Positions 9,766-19,318 of a stretch of DNA of 64,000 bases are shown here, piece by piece. This stretch comes from Nitrosomonas cryotolerans ATCC 49181 (lineage in GTDB: Bacteria; Pseudomonadota; Gammaproteobacteria; Burkholderiales; Nitrosomonadaceae). The DNA lies in assembly GCF_900143275.1 (NCBI RefSeq), contig NZ_FSRO01000001.1:2002116-2066115 (forward strand), given 5' to 3'. How positions within the stretch are numbered: position 1 is the stretch's first letter; every line of letters starts with the position of its first letter. The position numbers were made by a program, and so were the translations under genes. Below the pieces are notes generated by a model. That model made no database searches and was not told the origin of the DNA. It was given only the letters and a program-made list of their open reading frames with translations.

Positions 9766-11559
9766 TTATTTATTTTCAACCTGTAGAATTGCTAAAAAAG
9801 CCTCCTGTGGAATCTCCACGTTACCAACCCGTTTCATTCTCTTTTTTCCTGCTTTTTGTTTTTCCAGTAGTTTACGTTTGCGACTAATGTCTCCGCCATA
9901 ACACTTAGCAAGCACATTTTTCCGTAATGCCTTAACGCTTTCTCTCGCAATAATATGGGCACCTATAGCTGCCTGTATGGCGATATCAAACATTTGACGT
10001 GGAATGAGCTCACGCATTTTTTGTGCCAATTCACGTCCTCTACGCTGACTACTGTTACGATGTACTATCAATGAAAGTGCATCTACTTTCTCGCTATTAA
10101 TCAGTATATCGAGTTTAATTAGGTCAGCAGTATGAAATTCTTTAAACTCATAATCCAGGGACGCGTATCCACGACTGGTAGATTTGAGTCTATCAAAAAA
10201 ATCCATAACAACTTCGTTTAATGGTATTTCATAACTCAACATAACCTGCCTGCCCATATACTGCATATTTTTTTGTATTCCACGCTTACTGACGCATAGT
10301 GTAATCACTGCACCCACATATTCTTCTGGAACCAATATCGTCGCTGTAATAATGGGTTCGCGAATTTCTGCAATTAGAGCCAAATCGGGCATTTTTGATG
10401 GATTCTCAATTTCGATTATCGTACCATCACGCATTAGTATTTGATACACTACTGTGGGCGCAGTGGTGATAAGATTCATGTCATATTCTCGTTCCAAGCG
10501 TTCTTGTACGATATCCATATGCAACAGGCCGAGAAAACCACAACGAAAACCAAAGCCCAGTGCATGGGATGTTTCAGGTTCGTATTGTAGTGATGAATCA
10601 TTCAGCTTTAGTTTTTCTAAAGCAGCACGTAATGCATCATATTGATTGGATTCTACAGGGTAAAGTCCAGCAAAAACCTGTGGTTTGATTTCTTTGAAAC
10701 CAACTAAAGACTCACTTGCAGGACAATTTGCCTGCGTTACCGTGTCCCCTACTTTAGCTGCATTTAATTCTTTTATTCCAGAAATAATAAAACCCACTTC
10801 ACCAGCTTTGAGTGATTCTCGACTTACCGGTTTAGGCATGAACACACCTACCTGTTCACATAGTTGTACGGCATGACTAGCCATCAGCAAAATTTTATCC
10901 CCAGGCTTGAGTGTACCGTCTATAACCCGTACTAACATGACGACACCTACATAATTATCAAACCATGAGTCGATAATTAAAGCCTTTAGTGGCGCAGCAA
11001 GATCTCCTTTGGGTGCGGGAATCTTTGAGATTATCGCTTCTAAAACTTCCTGTATACCCTCACCCGTTTTGGCACTGATACGTAACGCATTTTGGGCATC
11101 AATTCCAATTACATCTTCAATGTTCTCAATAACACGTTCAGGTTCGGCCGCAGGTAAATCAATTTTATTCAATACGGGAACGACTTCTACACCCTGCTCA
11201 ATGGCTGTATAGCAATTGGCAACCGTTTGAGCTTCTACACCTTGGGATGCATCTACTACGAGCAAAGCACCTTCACACGCGGCGAGTGAACGGGACACTT
11301 CATAAGAAAAATCTACATGACCTGGCGTGTCGATTAAGTTTAATAAATAGGTTTTACCATCTTTTGATGTAAAACTCAAAGCGACGGTTTGGGCTTTGAT
11401 CGTGATGCCTCTTTCACGTTCTAAATCCATTGAATCAAGAACTTGTTCTGCCATTTCGCGATCAGATAACCCGCCGCATTGTTGGATAATACGGTCAGCT
11501 AATGTAGATTTGCCATGATCAATGTGGGCAATAATGGAGAAATTTCGGATATGTTGCAT
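9766..11559 (-). CDS. lepA: Elongation factor 4 (LepA)
   Basis: This 597-residue ribosomal GTPase acts on stalled or mis-translocated ribosomes or in initiation. The GTPase motifs are [25 protein letters not shown] and [11 protein letters not shown]-like domains II, III and V follow, then the LepA-specific C-terminal domain ([20 protein letters not shown] to [16 protein letters not shown]). Length is normal for the family. Upstream is a long perfect hairpin (11607-11655) separating it from the glutaredoxin-like gene. Confidence 0.98.
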   Translation of the reverse strand: MQHIRNFSIIAHIDHGKSTLADRIIQQCGGLSDREMAEQVLDSMDLERERGITIKAQTVALSFTSKDGKTYLLNLIDTPGHVDFSYEVSRSLAACEGALLVVDASQGVEAQTVANCYTAIEQGVEVVPVLNKIDLPAAEPERVIENIEDVIGIDAQNALRISAKTGEGIQEVLEAIISKIPAPKGDLAAPLKALIIDSWFDNYVGVVMLVRVIDGTLKPGDKILLMASHAVQLCEQVGVFMPKPVSRESLKAGEVGFIISGIKELNAAKVGDTVTQANCPASESLVGFKEIKPQVFAGLYPVESNQYDALRAALEKLKLNDSSLQYEPETSHALGFGFRCGFLGLLHMDIVQERLEREYDMNLITTAPTVVYQILMRDGTIIEIENPSKMPDLALIAEIREPIITATILVPEEYVGAVITLCVSKRGIQKNMQYMGRQVMLSYEIPLNEVVMDFFDRLKSTSRGYASLDYEFKEFHTADLIKLDILINSEKVDALSLIVHRNSSQRRGRELAQKMRELIPRQMFDIAIQAAIGAHIIARESVKALRKNVLAKCYGGDISRKRKLLEKQKAGKKRMKRVGNVEIPQEAFLAILQVENK

Positions 11560-11606
11560 CAGGATTTGAGATCCAATAAGATTTTAGTTACGGGTGATAT
11601 GGAAGT

Positions 11607-11655
11607 CTTAGAGTAATCCGATTTGGTATTGTTTTTCTGATCGGATTACTCTAAG
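11607..11655. repeat. Perfect 16-bp inverted repeat between grx and lepA
   Basis: Bases 11607-11622 (CTTAGAGTAATCCGAT) are exactly complementary to 11640-11655, with a 17-base spacer. Neither side is followed by a run of T on the transcribed minus strand, so it is not a standard Rho-independent terminator. It lies wholly between the glutaredoxin-like gene and lepA, so in a shared transcript it would form a strong intercistronic hairpin able to protect or process RNA. Confidence 0.85.
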
Positions 11656-11666
11656 CGGATGGTATT

Positions 11667-11936
11667 TTAACGAATTTTAGTAAAATAAGCATCCAAGGCA
11701 GCCATGTCAAGGTGATAATGACAGACTTCTTCTTTGTCCGCGAGTGTTACTAATACGGGTACTTTGTCACCATAAAGTACAATTAATTCGGGATGATGAT
11801 CTATATCGATGACTTGAAAACGAAACAATACTTGCTTCTGTAATTTACTTAGGGCAAGTATCATTTCCTGACAAAGATGACACTCTTTGCGACCGTATAC
11901 TATAAAAGTTATGGGTATATCCGATTCACTCATCAT
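11667..11936 (-). CDS. Glutaredoxin-like thioredoxin-fold protein (DUF836)
   Basis: This 89-residue protein has a thioredoxin fold with an N-terminal CxxC (GRKECHLCQEM) and the cis-Pro region DKVPVLV. It matches the DUF836 glutaredoxin-like family found beside lepA or mucD in betaproteobacteria. Its substrate is unknown. The start overlaps the end of the upstream protease gene by about 10 bases; two adjacent ATGs (11936, 11933) cannot be told apart, and neither has a strong ribosome-binding site. Confidence 0.8.
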   Translation of the reverse strand: MMSESDIPITFIVYGRKECHLCQEMILALSKLQKQVLFRFQVIDIDHHPELIVLYGDKVPVLVTLADKEEVCHYHLDMAALDAYFTKIR

Positions 11937-13356
11937 GAACTGATTTCTTATCATTAATTTTATCAAGTTTCATGGTTATAAAAGTCGTCATATCACCACG
12001 TCGTATCAATAGGGCAATATTACGTCCTTTTTCAACCTTATTGAGCAAGCGATTAAATTGCTTAATACTGCTGATATCCTGATTATTGAGTCCAAGAATG
12101 ATGTCGCCTACATGTATACCTGCGCGACTGGCAGTACCAGGCCGTATATCTTCAACTAGTAAACCACTATTGATATCTAATTGTTTTTTCTGGCTGGCTG
12201 TCAATTCGCTTAATGCAAGTCCCAAATTATTTGAGGTATTCGGTTGCTTGCTCTGTTTTGGCTGATTGTTACCTGCACGTTCATCAGATAAGATTTCTTC
12301 CACCTCTATCATAATATTTTTGGTTGAGCCATCCCGCCATATCTGCGTGGATACTTCCGATCCTGGTTTCGTGTTACCGACGATACGAGGCAAATCCGCA
12401 GATGTCGCAACATCCTTACCATCAAACTTTAATATGATATCCCTTACCTCTATGCCCGCTTTGTCAGCAGGACTATCTTTCTGAATAGAAACGACTAATG
12501 CGCCATTGATATTTGAGAGCCCAAAGGATTCGGCTAATTCTTTAGTTACTTCTTGTATCATCACGCCAATTCTGCCTCGGCTTACCTTGCCATTAATTTT
12601 TAATTGATCGGCAATACTGGCGGCTACATTAATTGGAATGGCGAATGATAACCCCATAAACCCACCAGTACGACTATATATTTGTGAGTTAATCCCTACT
12701 ACTTCTCCCATCATATTAAATAATGGTCCTCCAGAATTGCCTGGGTTAATCGCAACATCAGTTTGAATAAAAGGTACAAAGTTTTCTTGCGCGAGTGAAC
12801 GACCCTTTGCACTGACAATGCCGGCCGTTACACTATTTTCAAATCCGAATGGTGAGCCGATTGCCACTACCCATTCTCCAACTTTAAGAAGTTCTGGATT
12901 GCCTTGTGTTACCTTTGGCAAATTATTGGCTTCAATTTTAATGAGCGCAATATCTGTTTTACGATCGCTACCGATTATCTTCGCGCTGAACTCACGCTTA
13001 TCGTTAAGTTTGACATTAACTTCATCAGCAGATTCGACCACATGTGCATTGGTTAAGATATAACCATCTGTGCTGATAATAAAACCAGAGCCCATGGATC
13101 GGGGTTCGGTTTTTTTTGGCATGGAGAATGGTTGTATATGACGTCGGAAGAATTCATGAAATGGTGAACTTTCCGGAATATTCGGCAGCTCTGGGAAAAC
13201 CGAGTTGCTTGCGATGTGCTGTGTTTGAATAGTACTGATATTAACAACTGCGGCACCATATTTTTCAACAAGTCCGGTGAAATCAGGTAAGTCTTTAGTT
13301 TTAGAAAAAACAGCGGGTGAAACTATAAGCAATAGCGATAAAACAAATTTATGCAT
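11926..13356 (-). CDS. mucD: Periplasmic serine endoprotease, DegP/MucD type
   Basis: This 476-residue protease-chaperone degrades misfolded envelope proteins. A signal peptide (MHKFVLSLLLIVSPAVFS) is followed by the trypsin-like domain with catalytic His (TNAHVVES), Asp (DRKTDIALIK) and Ser (NPGNSGGPLFN). Two PDZ domains follow (starting near SRGRIGVMIQEV and NNLGLALSELTA). The ATG at 13356 has an AAGGATAG ribosome-binding site; an upstream ATG at 13404 would bury the signal peptide. It is the fourth gene after rpoE, so it is probably co-regulated with the envelope-stress sigma factor. Confidence 0.96.
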   Translation of the reverse strand: MHKFVLSLLLIVSPAVFSKTKDLPDFTGLVEKYGAAVVNISTIQTQHIASNSVFPELPNIPESSPFHEFFRRHIQPFSMPKKTEPRSMGSGFIISTDGYILTNAHVVESADEVNVKLNDKREFSAKIIGSDRKTDIALIKIEANNLPKVTQGNPELLKVGEWVVAIGSPFGFENSVTAGIVSAKGRSLAQENFVPFIQTDVAINPGNSGGPLFNMMGEVVGINSQIYSRTGGFMGLSFAIPINVAASIADQLKINGKVSRGRIGVMIQEVTKELAESFGLSNINGALVVSIQKDSPADKAGIEVRDIILKFDGKDVATSADLPRIVGNTKPGSEVSTQIWRDGSTKNIMIEVEEILSDERAGNNQPKQSKQPNTSNNLGLALSELTASQKKQLDINSGLLVEDIRPGTASRAGIHVGDIILGLNNQDISSIKQFNRLLNKVEKGRNIALLIRRGDMTTFITMKLDKINDKKSVHDE

Positions 13357-13480
13357 TCTTTCTATCCTTGATATAAACCAGCCTTGTAGTGGATAGTGAA
13401 TCATTATAAGGCTGATTTTTTTTATAAATAAATTTCATTCTCAGAAACAATAAAATACATTAATATTGAATGATTTTGAT

Positions 13481-14488
13481 CTAGTGATTTAAACTTTTTA
13501 TGGAAAAATTAGTTGCCTGTTTAACCACTGAATCTCCAATTTTCTTTACTGTCTCTAGTGGTACTTCTCCGACTATTGTGATCTTATTGTCAGCAAGTAT
13601 TCGAACATAGATATTAATGGCACCTCGGCTTGAATAAAATCCTGGAACCGGCGAAGATATTTTTTCTGAAATTGGCTCAATAAATATAGAGACTGTTGCA
13701 AGACCATCTGATAATGCAATATGATTGATAGGTGTGGATTTTCCAGCGATATTTCTTTTCATTTCAATAATCTTTTTGAATCCTGCGGGAGGATCTCTCA
13801 CCTGCCATTCAAGTTCATTATCTTTTAAAACGGAAGCCATTAAATTGGTGGTATGCCATTCTGATGCGACAATCGACTGGTTGGGCTCTAATAATTCTGT
13901 ATTGGTAATATCACCCACGTCTAGTTGGGCAAATGCAAACTGTTCAATGACATGATCAGCGTCTACCACGGCAGCTTTGAGTACTAAACCGGTATCAACA
14001 TCTACCCAGAACTTGTGACCATAACGCAGGTTATCTCGTGGTTCTAATAAAATAACCTGGCATTCATAACCGGTAACTCGTTCCCGCTCGCCTTTGCTCA
14101 CATAATAGTTGTCATTAAGACTGCCATACGATTGAGGTAATAAATCAGGAAAAAATTTACGTAGCCAGCGTTTCTCCGTTACAATCCTTTTACTTTCGGG
14201 CAAGTAGCATTTCATTTCATCGTTGTTGCGAAAAACGATACGTGGTAAACCATCCAATACTTCTATTTTTTCTCGTTCTCCATTTTGATCAACTATATGT
14301 GCTATTCGAGATGTTTCCATATGCCCATCAGCATAATAGATAAATGTTCCAATGAAATTATGCCGGCGTGGCGCGATAGAAATTTTTTCTAGCCAACCGA
14401 GTGCTTCTTTGGAGGAATTTGGTAATTTCTGTGCGAAAGAGGTTTGAACAATACCCGACAATAACAGCAGTAGAATAATTCTAGCCAT
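13481..14488 (-). CDS. rseB: Sigma-E regulatory protein RseB/MucB
   Basis: This 335-residue periplasmic protein binds the anti-sigma factor RseA and senses mislocalised lipoproteins and LPS. It has a signal peptide (MARIILLLLLSGIVQTSFAQ), then the MucB/RseB N-terminal LolA-like domain (ALGWLEKISIAPRRHNFIGT, GHKFWVDVDTGLVLKAAVVD) and the smaller C-terminal domain (WQVRDPPAGFK). It starts 5 bases after rseA ends. Confidence 0.95.
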   Translation of the reverse strand: MARIILLLLLSGIVQTSFAQKLPNSSKEALGWLEKISIAPRRHNFIGTFIYYADGHMETSRIAHIVDQNGEREKIEVLDGLPRIVFRNNDEMKCYLPESKRIVTEKRWLRKFFPDLLPQSYGSLNDNYYVSKGERERVTGYECQVILLEPRDNLRYGHKFWVDVDTGLVLKAAVVDADHVIEQFAFAQLDVGDITNTELLEPNQSIVASEWHTTNLMASVLKDNELEWQVRDPPAGFKKIIEMKRNIAGKSTPINHIALSDGLATVSIFIEPISEKISSPVPGFYSSRGAINIYVRILADNKITIVGEVPLETVKKIGDSVVKQATNFSIKSLNH

Positions 14489-14493
14489 CTACC

Positions 14494-15027
14494 TTATCTT
14501 TCTTGTGAATCAGTAACAGGATGAATATGAGTTGTTAAGCCGTGCGTAACTGTACCAGACGAGAACTCCCGATGTGCGAATAGATAATCATGAATTTCTG
14601 CAGGAACAGGAGGATAGGTAAGAATAGATGATGGCGTGGAAACTAAAATGGGTGTAATGGGTATATTCTTTTCTATATTCGATGTATCAGCGATAATCGT
14701 TTCTTCCGGTTGATATAAAGTTTGTAAAGCTAACCACCCTGCGACCATTGCAACTACCGAAGCCGCTGCTGAGTAGGCAAATAACTTATGCCTCTGCTGC
14801 CTGGATGGATAAGGCGCTACTATGGCCGGCTCAGTTGTCAATTCCATACTGAAACGCTGTGAAATGTCTATGGATAGTTCTGTTGACTGACGCAACGTAT
14901 CACCAATTAAATGATAGGTTTTCCAGTCATTAAGCAGATCATCCTGGTTCCCCAATTTCGTTATTACATCCGCGGCATCTTGCACGTCTAACTCACCATC
15001 TACCAAAGCCGATACTTTATTTCTCAC
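14494..15027 (-). CDS. rseA: Anti-sigma-E factor RseA/MucA
   Basis: This 177-residue single-pass membrane protein holds sigma-E inactive. The N-terminal cytoplasmic sigma-binding domain (VSALVDGELDVQDAADVITK, DWKTYHLIGDTLR) is followed by one membrane segment near residues 85-105 (AYSAAASVVAMVAGWLALQ). The periplasmic tail contains YLFAHREFS, typical of the MucA C-terminus. It starts one base after rpoE ends, indicating coupled translation. Confidence 0.95.
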   Translation of the reverse strand: MRNKVSALVDGELDVQDAADVITKLGNQDDLLNDWKTYHLIGDTLRQSTELSIDISQRFSMELTTEPAIVAPYPSRQQRHKLFAYSAAASVVAMVAGWLALQTLYQPEETIIADTSNIEKNIPITPILVSTPSSILTYPPVPAEIHDYLFAHREFSSGTVTHGLTTHIHPVTDSQER

Positions 15028-15028
15028 G

Positions 15029-15631
15029 TTACCACCTCTTATCTTTACTGGTCCCTAATAAAGGACGTAACTTTTCAGATATTGCCTCACGAGCACGAAA
15101 TATACGCGAACGTACTGTACCAATGGGACAGCTCATGATGTTTGAAATTTCATCGTAACTTAACCCCTCAATTTCCCTTAAGGTAATTGCAATTCGTAAT
15201 TCTTCAGGTAATTCATTTAGTGTCTGGTTAACTGTTTGAGCAACCTGTTGACTCATCAGTTCACTTTCGGGTGTATTCATTTCCCTTAATTTGCCGCCTT
15301 CATCAAAATTTTCGGCATCTTCATTATCAATTCCATGTATTGTAGTTGGTGCTCGCCGTCCCTGAGAAACTAGAAAATTTTTCGCAGTATTGATACCGAT
15401 TCGATACAACCAAGTATAAAACGCACTTTCACCGCGGAACGATGGCAACGCCCTGTAGGCTTTAATAAAAGCTTCTTGGGTGACATCCTCAACCTCAGCA
15501 GAATCACGAATGAATTGCGACAATAAACGCGCTAACTTTCGCTGATATTTAATCACAAGTAGATTAAATGCCTGCTTGTCTCCGCGTTGTACACGTTCCA
15601 CAAGTTGCTGATCGATTTCCCGATCACCCAT
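15029..15631 (-). CDS. rpoE: RNA polymerase sigma factor RpoE/AlgU (sigma-24)
   Basis: This 200-residue ECF sigma factor directs the envelope-stress response. Region 2 shows DVTQEAFIKAYRALPSFRGE and FYTWLYRIGINTAKN. Region 4 shows LPEELRIAITLREIEGLSYD and the helix-turn-helix IMSCPIGTVRSRIFRAREAI. It heads an operon with rseA, rseB and mucD. I looked for its own GGAACTT-type promoter on the minus strand upstream and did not find a clear one. Confidence 0.97.
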   Translation of the reverse strand: MGDREIDQQLVERVQRGDKQAFNLLVIKYQRKLARLLSQFIRDSAEVEDVTQEAFIKAYRALPSFRGESAFYTWLYRIGINTAKNFLVSQGRRAPTTIHGIDNEDAENFDEGGKLREMNTPESELMSQQVAQTVNQTLNELPEELRIAITLREIEGLSYDEISNIMSCPIGTVRSRIFRAREAISEKLRPLLGTSKDKRW

Positions 15632-15907
15632 AATTTCCTGTTTCCTGAATTTTTAAATTAATTGTATCTCTATTGTACAGCTTGTAAGTGTTATATTACG
15701 ACACAATAAACCAAGTATACTTATTCAAGAGTCTTTCGGGAACTACGAGCAATCAGTGATAAAGACAATTATTTGTTTTCATTGGTTCACTGATTTATGA
15801 TTTTTGTTTTTAAATAAAAAAAGTTTGATATATGAATGGATTCATCAAGTTTTTTTGAATCTGTTATGATTTAATGTTCTCAATATGTGGAAACAATTCC
15901 AGTCAGG

Positions 15908-17497
15908 ATGCAACATTTCTATTTTGATACACTAATTATTGGTAGTGGTTTAGCTGGGTTTACGCTTGCACTGCACTTGGCACCGCACAAGAAAATAGGT
16001 TTGATTACTAAACAAACCTTATACGATAGTGCCAGTGGGTGGGCTCAGGGTGGTATTGCAGCAGCGTTATCAAGAGAAGACTCACCTACTAAGCATATTC
16101 ATGACACATTGATAGCCGGTGCGGGTTTATGCGACGAAACGATTACTCGGTATGTGGCCGAGAATGCGCCGCGGGCAATACAATGGTTGATTGATCAAGG
16201 GGTATCCTTTACTCGAGACCAAAACAGTGAAACAGGCTACCATCTTACGCAGGAAGGCGGACATAGTGTACGGCGAGTCATTCATAATGAGGATGCGACA
16301 GGAAAAGCGATACAGCAAACCTTGATTGAGAATATTGCTGCTCACCCTAACATCACTGTATTTGAACAGCATATTGCTATTGATCTTATCACGAGTGATA
16401 AACTACCAGGCCATCATGACACAAAGAATAAGTGTTGTCTTGGTGCCTATATCTTGGACAAGAAAAATGATAAGATTCATACGTTTACCGCCCACAATAC
16501 AGTATTAGCAACAGGTGGTGCTAACAAGGTTTATCTTTACACTACTAGTCCTGATACTGCTACAGGTGGTGGTATCGCTATGGGATGGCGTGCTGGCTGC
16601 CGAGTAGCTAATATGGAGTTTATTCAGTTTCATCCTACCTGTCTTTATCACCCCCATGCAAAGTCATTTCTAATCAGCGAAGCGGTCCGCGGTGAAGGGG
16701 GGCTCTTAAAGCTCCCCAGTGGGGAGTGCTTTATGTCTCGACATGATAAACGTGCTGAACTGGCGCCACGTGATGTTGTTGCACGGGCTATCGATTTTGA
16801 AATGAAAAAAAGAGGTCTTGATTGTGTTTATTTGGACATTTCGCATAAGCCGGCCGATTTTTTAATCAAGCATTTTCCCACTATATATTCTCAATGTCTG
16901 AAATTTGGTATAGATATTACTCGGGAACCTATTCCGGTTGTTCCCGCTGCACATTATACTTGTGGCGGCATTGTTACAAATCAAAATGGCAAAACTGATT
17001 TGGATAATCTTTATGCAATTGGAGAGACTGCGCATACGGGCTTACATGGTGCTAACCGATTAGCCAGTAATTCTTTGCTTGAATGTCTGGTATTTGCACA
17101 GGCAGCTAGTAAAGATATTCTTAATCAGCCTCCTATCCCTGCTGTTAAGTTGCCGAAATGGGATGAAAGCCGTGTTACTGATGCTGATGAGGAAATTGTT
17201 ATCTCACATAATTGGGATGAGTTGCGTCATTTTATGTGGAGCTATGTGGGCATCGTGCGGACTACAAAACGCCTGCAACGCGCACAACATAGAATTAAAT
17301 TATTACATGAAGAAATTAATGAATATTATGCTAATTTTCGTGTAACTAGTGACTTGTTAGAATTACGTAATCTAGTGGATACAGCGGATTTAATTATTCA
17401 AAGCGCCATGCTGCGTCATGAAAGCCGTGGATTACATTTCAGCAAGGATTACCCGCATACTTTACCTTATGCAAAGAATACAATTTTGAAGAAATAA
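15908..17497 (+). CDS. nadB: L-aspartate oxidase
   Basis: This 529-residue FAD enzyme oxidises L-aspartate to iminoaspartate, the first step of NAD synthesis, and works with NadA. The FAD site is TLIIGSGLAGFTLALHLAP. Further family signatures are GWAQGGIAAAL, HPTCLYHP, SEAVRGEGG, HYTCGGI and GLHGANRLASNSLLECLVF. The ATG at 15908, with AGG just upstream, matches family N-termini better than an in-frame GTG at 15887. It is divergent from rpoE. Confidence 0.96.
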   Translation: MQHFYFDTLIIGSGLAGFTLALHLAPHKKIGLITKQTLYDSASGWAQGGIAAALSREDSPTKHIHDTLIAGAGLCDETITRYVAENAPRAIQWLIDQGVSFTRDQNSETGYHLTQEGGHSVRRVIHNEDATGKAIQQTLIENIAAHPNITVFEQHIAIDLITSDKLPGHHDTKNKCCLGAYILDKKNDKIHTFTAHNTVLATGGANKVYLYTTSPDTATGGGIAMGWRAGCRVANMEFIQFHPTCLYHPHAKSFLISEAVRGEGGLLKLPSGECFMSRHDKRAELAPRDVVARAIDFEMKKRGLDCVYLDISHKPADFLIKHFPTIYSQCLKFGIDITREPIPVVPAAHYTCGGIVTNQNGKTDLDNLYAIGETAHTGLHGANRLASNSLLECLVFAQAASKDILNQPPIPAVKLPKWDESRVTDADEEIVISHNWDELRHFMWSYVGIVRTTKRLQRAQHRIKLLHEEINEYYANFRVTSDLLELRNLVDTADLIIQSAMLRHESRGLHFSKDYPHTLPYAKNTILKK

Positions 17498-17998
17498 TTT
17501 TCCAAAATAGAAGCAGCTTAACTCATATAGCTCAAATTTAGATTGTTCATATTCATTTGGAGATTTTGGAAAATTAAAGCAGACTTAAACATAAAAAATA
17601 ATGCTTTTATAGATATTAAGTTGGTTTAAGCGTGTTTCTGCTCACCAGAATATTTTATGCAAATAAAATTATTTTTCGATATTTTTAAATATTTGACGTG
17701 AGTTTGAATGACAAAATATTTTCAGGCTGGTTCTATGGATAGGTACTAGGGCGCTGCGCGTAGAGTAAACTGGTTTGATTTAAACGAGCTGCGGGATAGG
17801 AAAAATAATTAGCTAATACGAGAAATTGAATTTTACTCAATCAGATTGGGTCTATTTAACCGTATTTATATGTCGCCAAGTTTTATGTTGCTCTAACAGA
17901 AAGAATATTCTGGCTTGGAGCTCGTTTTTTCAATTATGGGAGGTAACTGGTTGCAATGAAATCGGATTTTCTATTCTAAAATATAATAGGGGTAATAG
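17498..17998. other. 501-base non-coding stretch with an inverted repeat
   Basis: I find no convincing gene. A perfect 13-bp inverted repeat (AATTTTCCAAAAT at 17496-17508 and its complement at 17563-17575) begins in the nadB stop codon and spans 80 bases. A weaker pair, AGCAGACTTAAAC near 17578 and GTTTAAG...TCTGCT near 17625-17640, follows. The rest is AT-rich with no reading frame longer than background. Confidence 0.6.
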
Positions 17999-18367
17999 TT
18001 GAAGCTGCATCTTTCTAAATTTTCAGATACGAATATATTTTCTGGGTATGGTGAGGGATATGTCATGGTTAACCAGACACGCTATGAGCATAGTCTGATT
18101 GTCCTTCCTGATAAAGTGATTGAAAATTGGCCGGTTAAAGCGCTGGGGCAGCTAGAATCGGAGCACTTTGAATGCATATTGCCTTTTCGACCTGAGATTG
18201 TGCTGCTTGGTACTGGTAGCAACTTTAATTTTCCTCATCACTCTTTAATAAATCATTTGGTCAAATCTGGAATTGGTATTGAAGTAATGGATACCAAGGC
18301 TACTTGTCGTACTTATAATATATTGATAGAGGAAGGGCGCCGCGTTGCCGCTGCTTTATTAATTTAG
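17999..18367 (+). CDS. Mth938-like domain protein (DUF498)
   Basis: This 122-residue soluble protein matches the Mth938-like/DUF498 family: MKLHLSKFSDTNIFSGYGEG, RYEHSLIVLPDKVIENWPV, PEIVLLGTGSNFNFP and IEVMDTKATCRTYNIL. Its molecular role is not firmly known. The start is a TTG at 17999 preceded by AGGGG; the first in-frame ATG (18065) would remove the conserved N-terminal strand. It is convergent with flgN. Confidence 0.88.
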   Translation: MKLHLSKFSDTNIFSGYGEGYVMVNQTRYEHSLIVLPDKVIENWPVKALGQLESEHFECILPFRPEIVLLGTGSNFNFPHHSLINHLVKSGIGIEVMDTKATCRTYNILIEEGRRVAAALLI

Positions 18368-18542
18368 GATTGATCTGGTTGTATCTAGCCAAGTAATTAG
18401 CTCATTAATAAAATTAGTAAAGAAACTTGATTTGCTATACATAATCAATCAGTTAAATATATAAAAATTACTAAACGAGCAAGCGGTACACAACGCTCAA
18501 TGAACTACTTTACGATAAAAGTCAGTAGAGTTTCGTGGTTGC

Positions 18543-19010
18543 TCAATATGGAATACCTAATCCGAATGTCTGACCTTGGGGCCCATATAACGCAATGTTG
18601 CCCGCAGCACCCTGTAGCGCAGAAAGCGTTCGTTGAATATATTGTAATCGTGTTGAAATGAGTATTCCGTTGGTTTTATTTAGTTGTTGAGCATCTTGTG
18701 CTAATTGCAATAATTCAGTCCAGATGACATTTATATTTTCGCTTGATTTTTGTGTTGCTAACCATGCATTTATACCTTGATTATCAGGTGAAAACCCTTG
18801 AGAGACTAAATATTGGCATTGCTTCTCATCAAAACGAGTCAGCATCTTTATTATATGAACTTTATTTAATGTAAGAGAATCGGTATCTTCGATTCTTTCT
18901 TGAACTAAAGCACTTTGTTCTTTTTGAAGAATTTTAATAAATATCCTGAAGGTGTCGCGTTCATTCTTCAGAGTGGTAACAAAGTCGGTCAGATGCCGAA
19001 TTTGATGCAT
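18543..19010 (-). CDS. flgN: Flagellar export chaperone FlgN family
   Basis: This 155-residue mostly helical protein fits FlgN, the cytoplasmic chaperone for FlgK and FlgL. It has an N-terminal helical heptad region (VTTLKNERDTFRIFIKILQK, EQSALVQERIEDTDSLTLNK) and a C-terminal YGPQGQTF segment common in FlgN. Sequence identity alone is weak, but its start overlaps the flgM stop (TAATG), and flgM-flgN is a standard pair. Its clients FlgK and FlgL are encoded at the start of the window. Confidence 0.88.
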   Translation of the reverse strand: MHQIRHLTDFVTTLKNERDTFRIFIKILQKEQSALVQERIEDTDSLTLNKVHIIKMLTRFDEKQCQYLVSQGFSPDNQGINAWLATQKSSENINVIWTELLQLAQDAQQLNKTNGILISTRLQYIQRTLSALQGAAGNIALYGPQGQTFGLGIPY

Positions 19011-19318
19011 TAGGAGCCACCTTTCTTGGATTGAATTAATTCTTTCGCTGTTTCCAATAAACGATCAGCGATTACTTCTGGATTAATTTTGAAGTTGCCT
19101 TCACTGATTGCTTGCTTTATCTCTTGCACACGAGCAGTGTCTATAACGGGGCTAGTCGCTAAGTTGCTGCCAATTGTTTTTTGTTGTGTAATACGTGGAT
19201 TTAAATGTGCAGTTGTATCCAAGTATTCTTGGTTTGTGTTTGGAGTAGTGTCAGTACGTTTCTTTTCAATACTGGCAGAAACATTTGTCAAAGACGGGAC
19301 TGAATTATCTACTTTCAA
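19010..19318 (-). CDS. flgM: Anti-sigma-28 factor FlgM
   Basis: This 102-residue protein binds the flagellar sigma factor FliA and is exported through the finished hook, releasing late-gene expression. The N-terminus (MKVDNSVPSL) and low-complexity first half are typical of the disordered family. The C-terminal sigma-binding part holds RVQEIKQAISEGNFKINPEV and IADRLLETAKELI. In many relatives flgA lies divergently upstream; here the divergent neighbour is an EI24 gene about 400 bases away. Confidence 0.93.
   Translation of the reverse strand: MKVDNSVPSLTNVSASIEKKRTDTTPNTNQEYLDTTAHLNPRITQQKTIGSNLATSPVIDTARVQEIKQAISEGNFKINPEVIADRLLETAKELIQSKKGGS

Noticed and set aside
15721-15760. GGGAACT near 15738 as a sigma-E promoter for rpoE
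   Set aside because: It is on the plus strand, pointing away from rpoE, and I could not place a matching -10 element.
17498-17998. CRISPR array or regularly spaced repeats
   Set aside because: No direct repeats at regular spacing were seen here or anywhere in the window.
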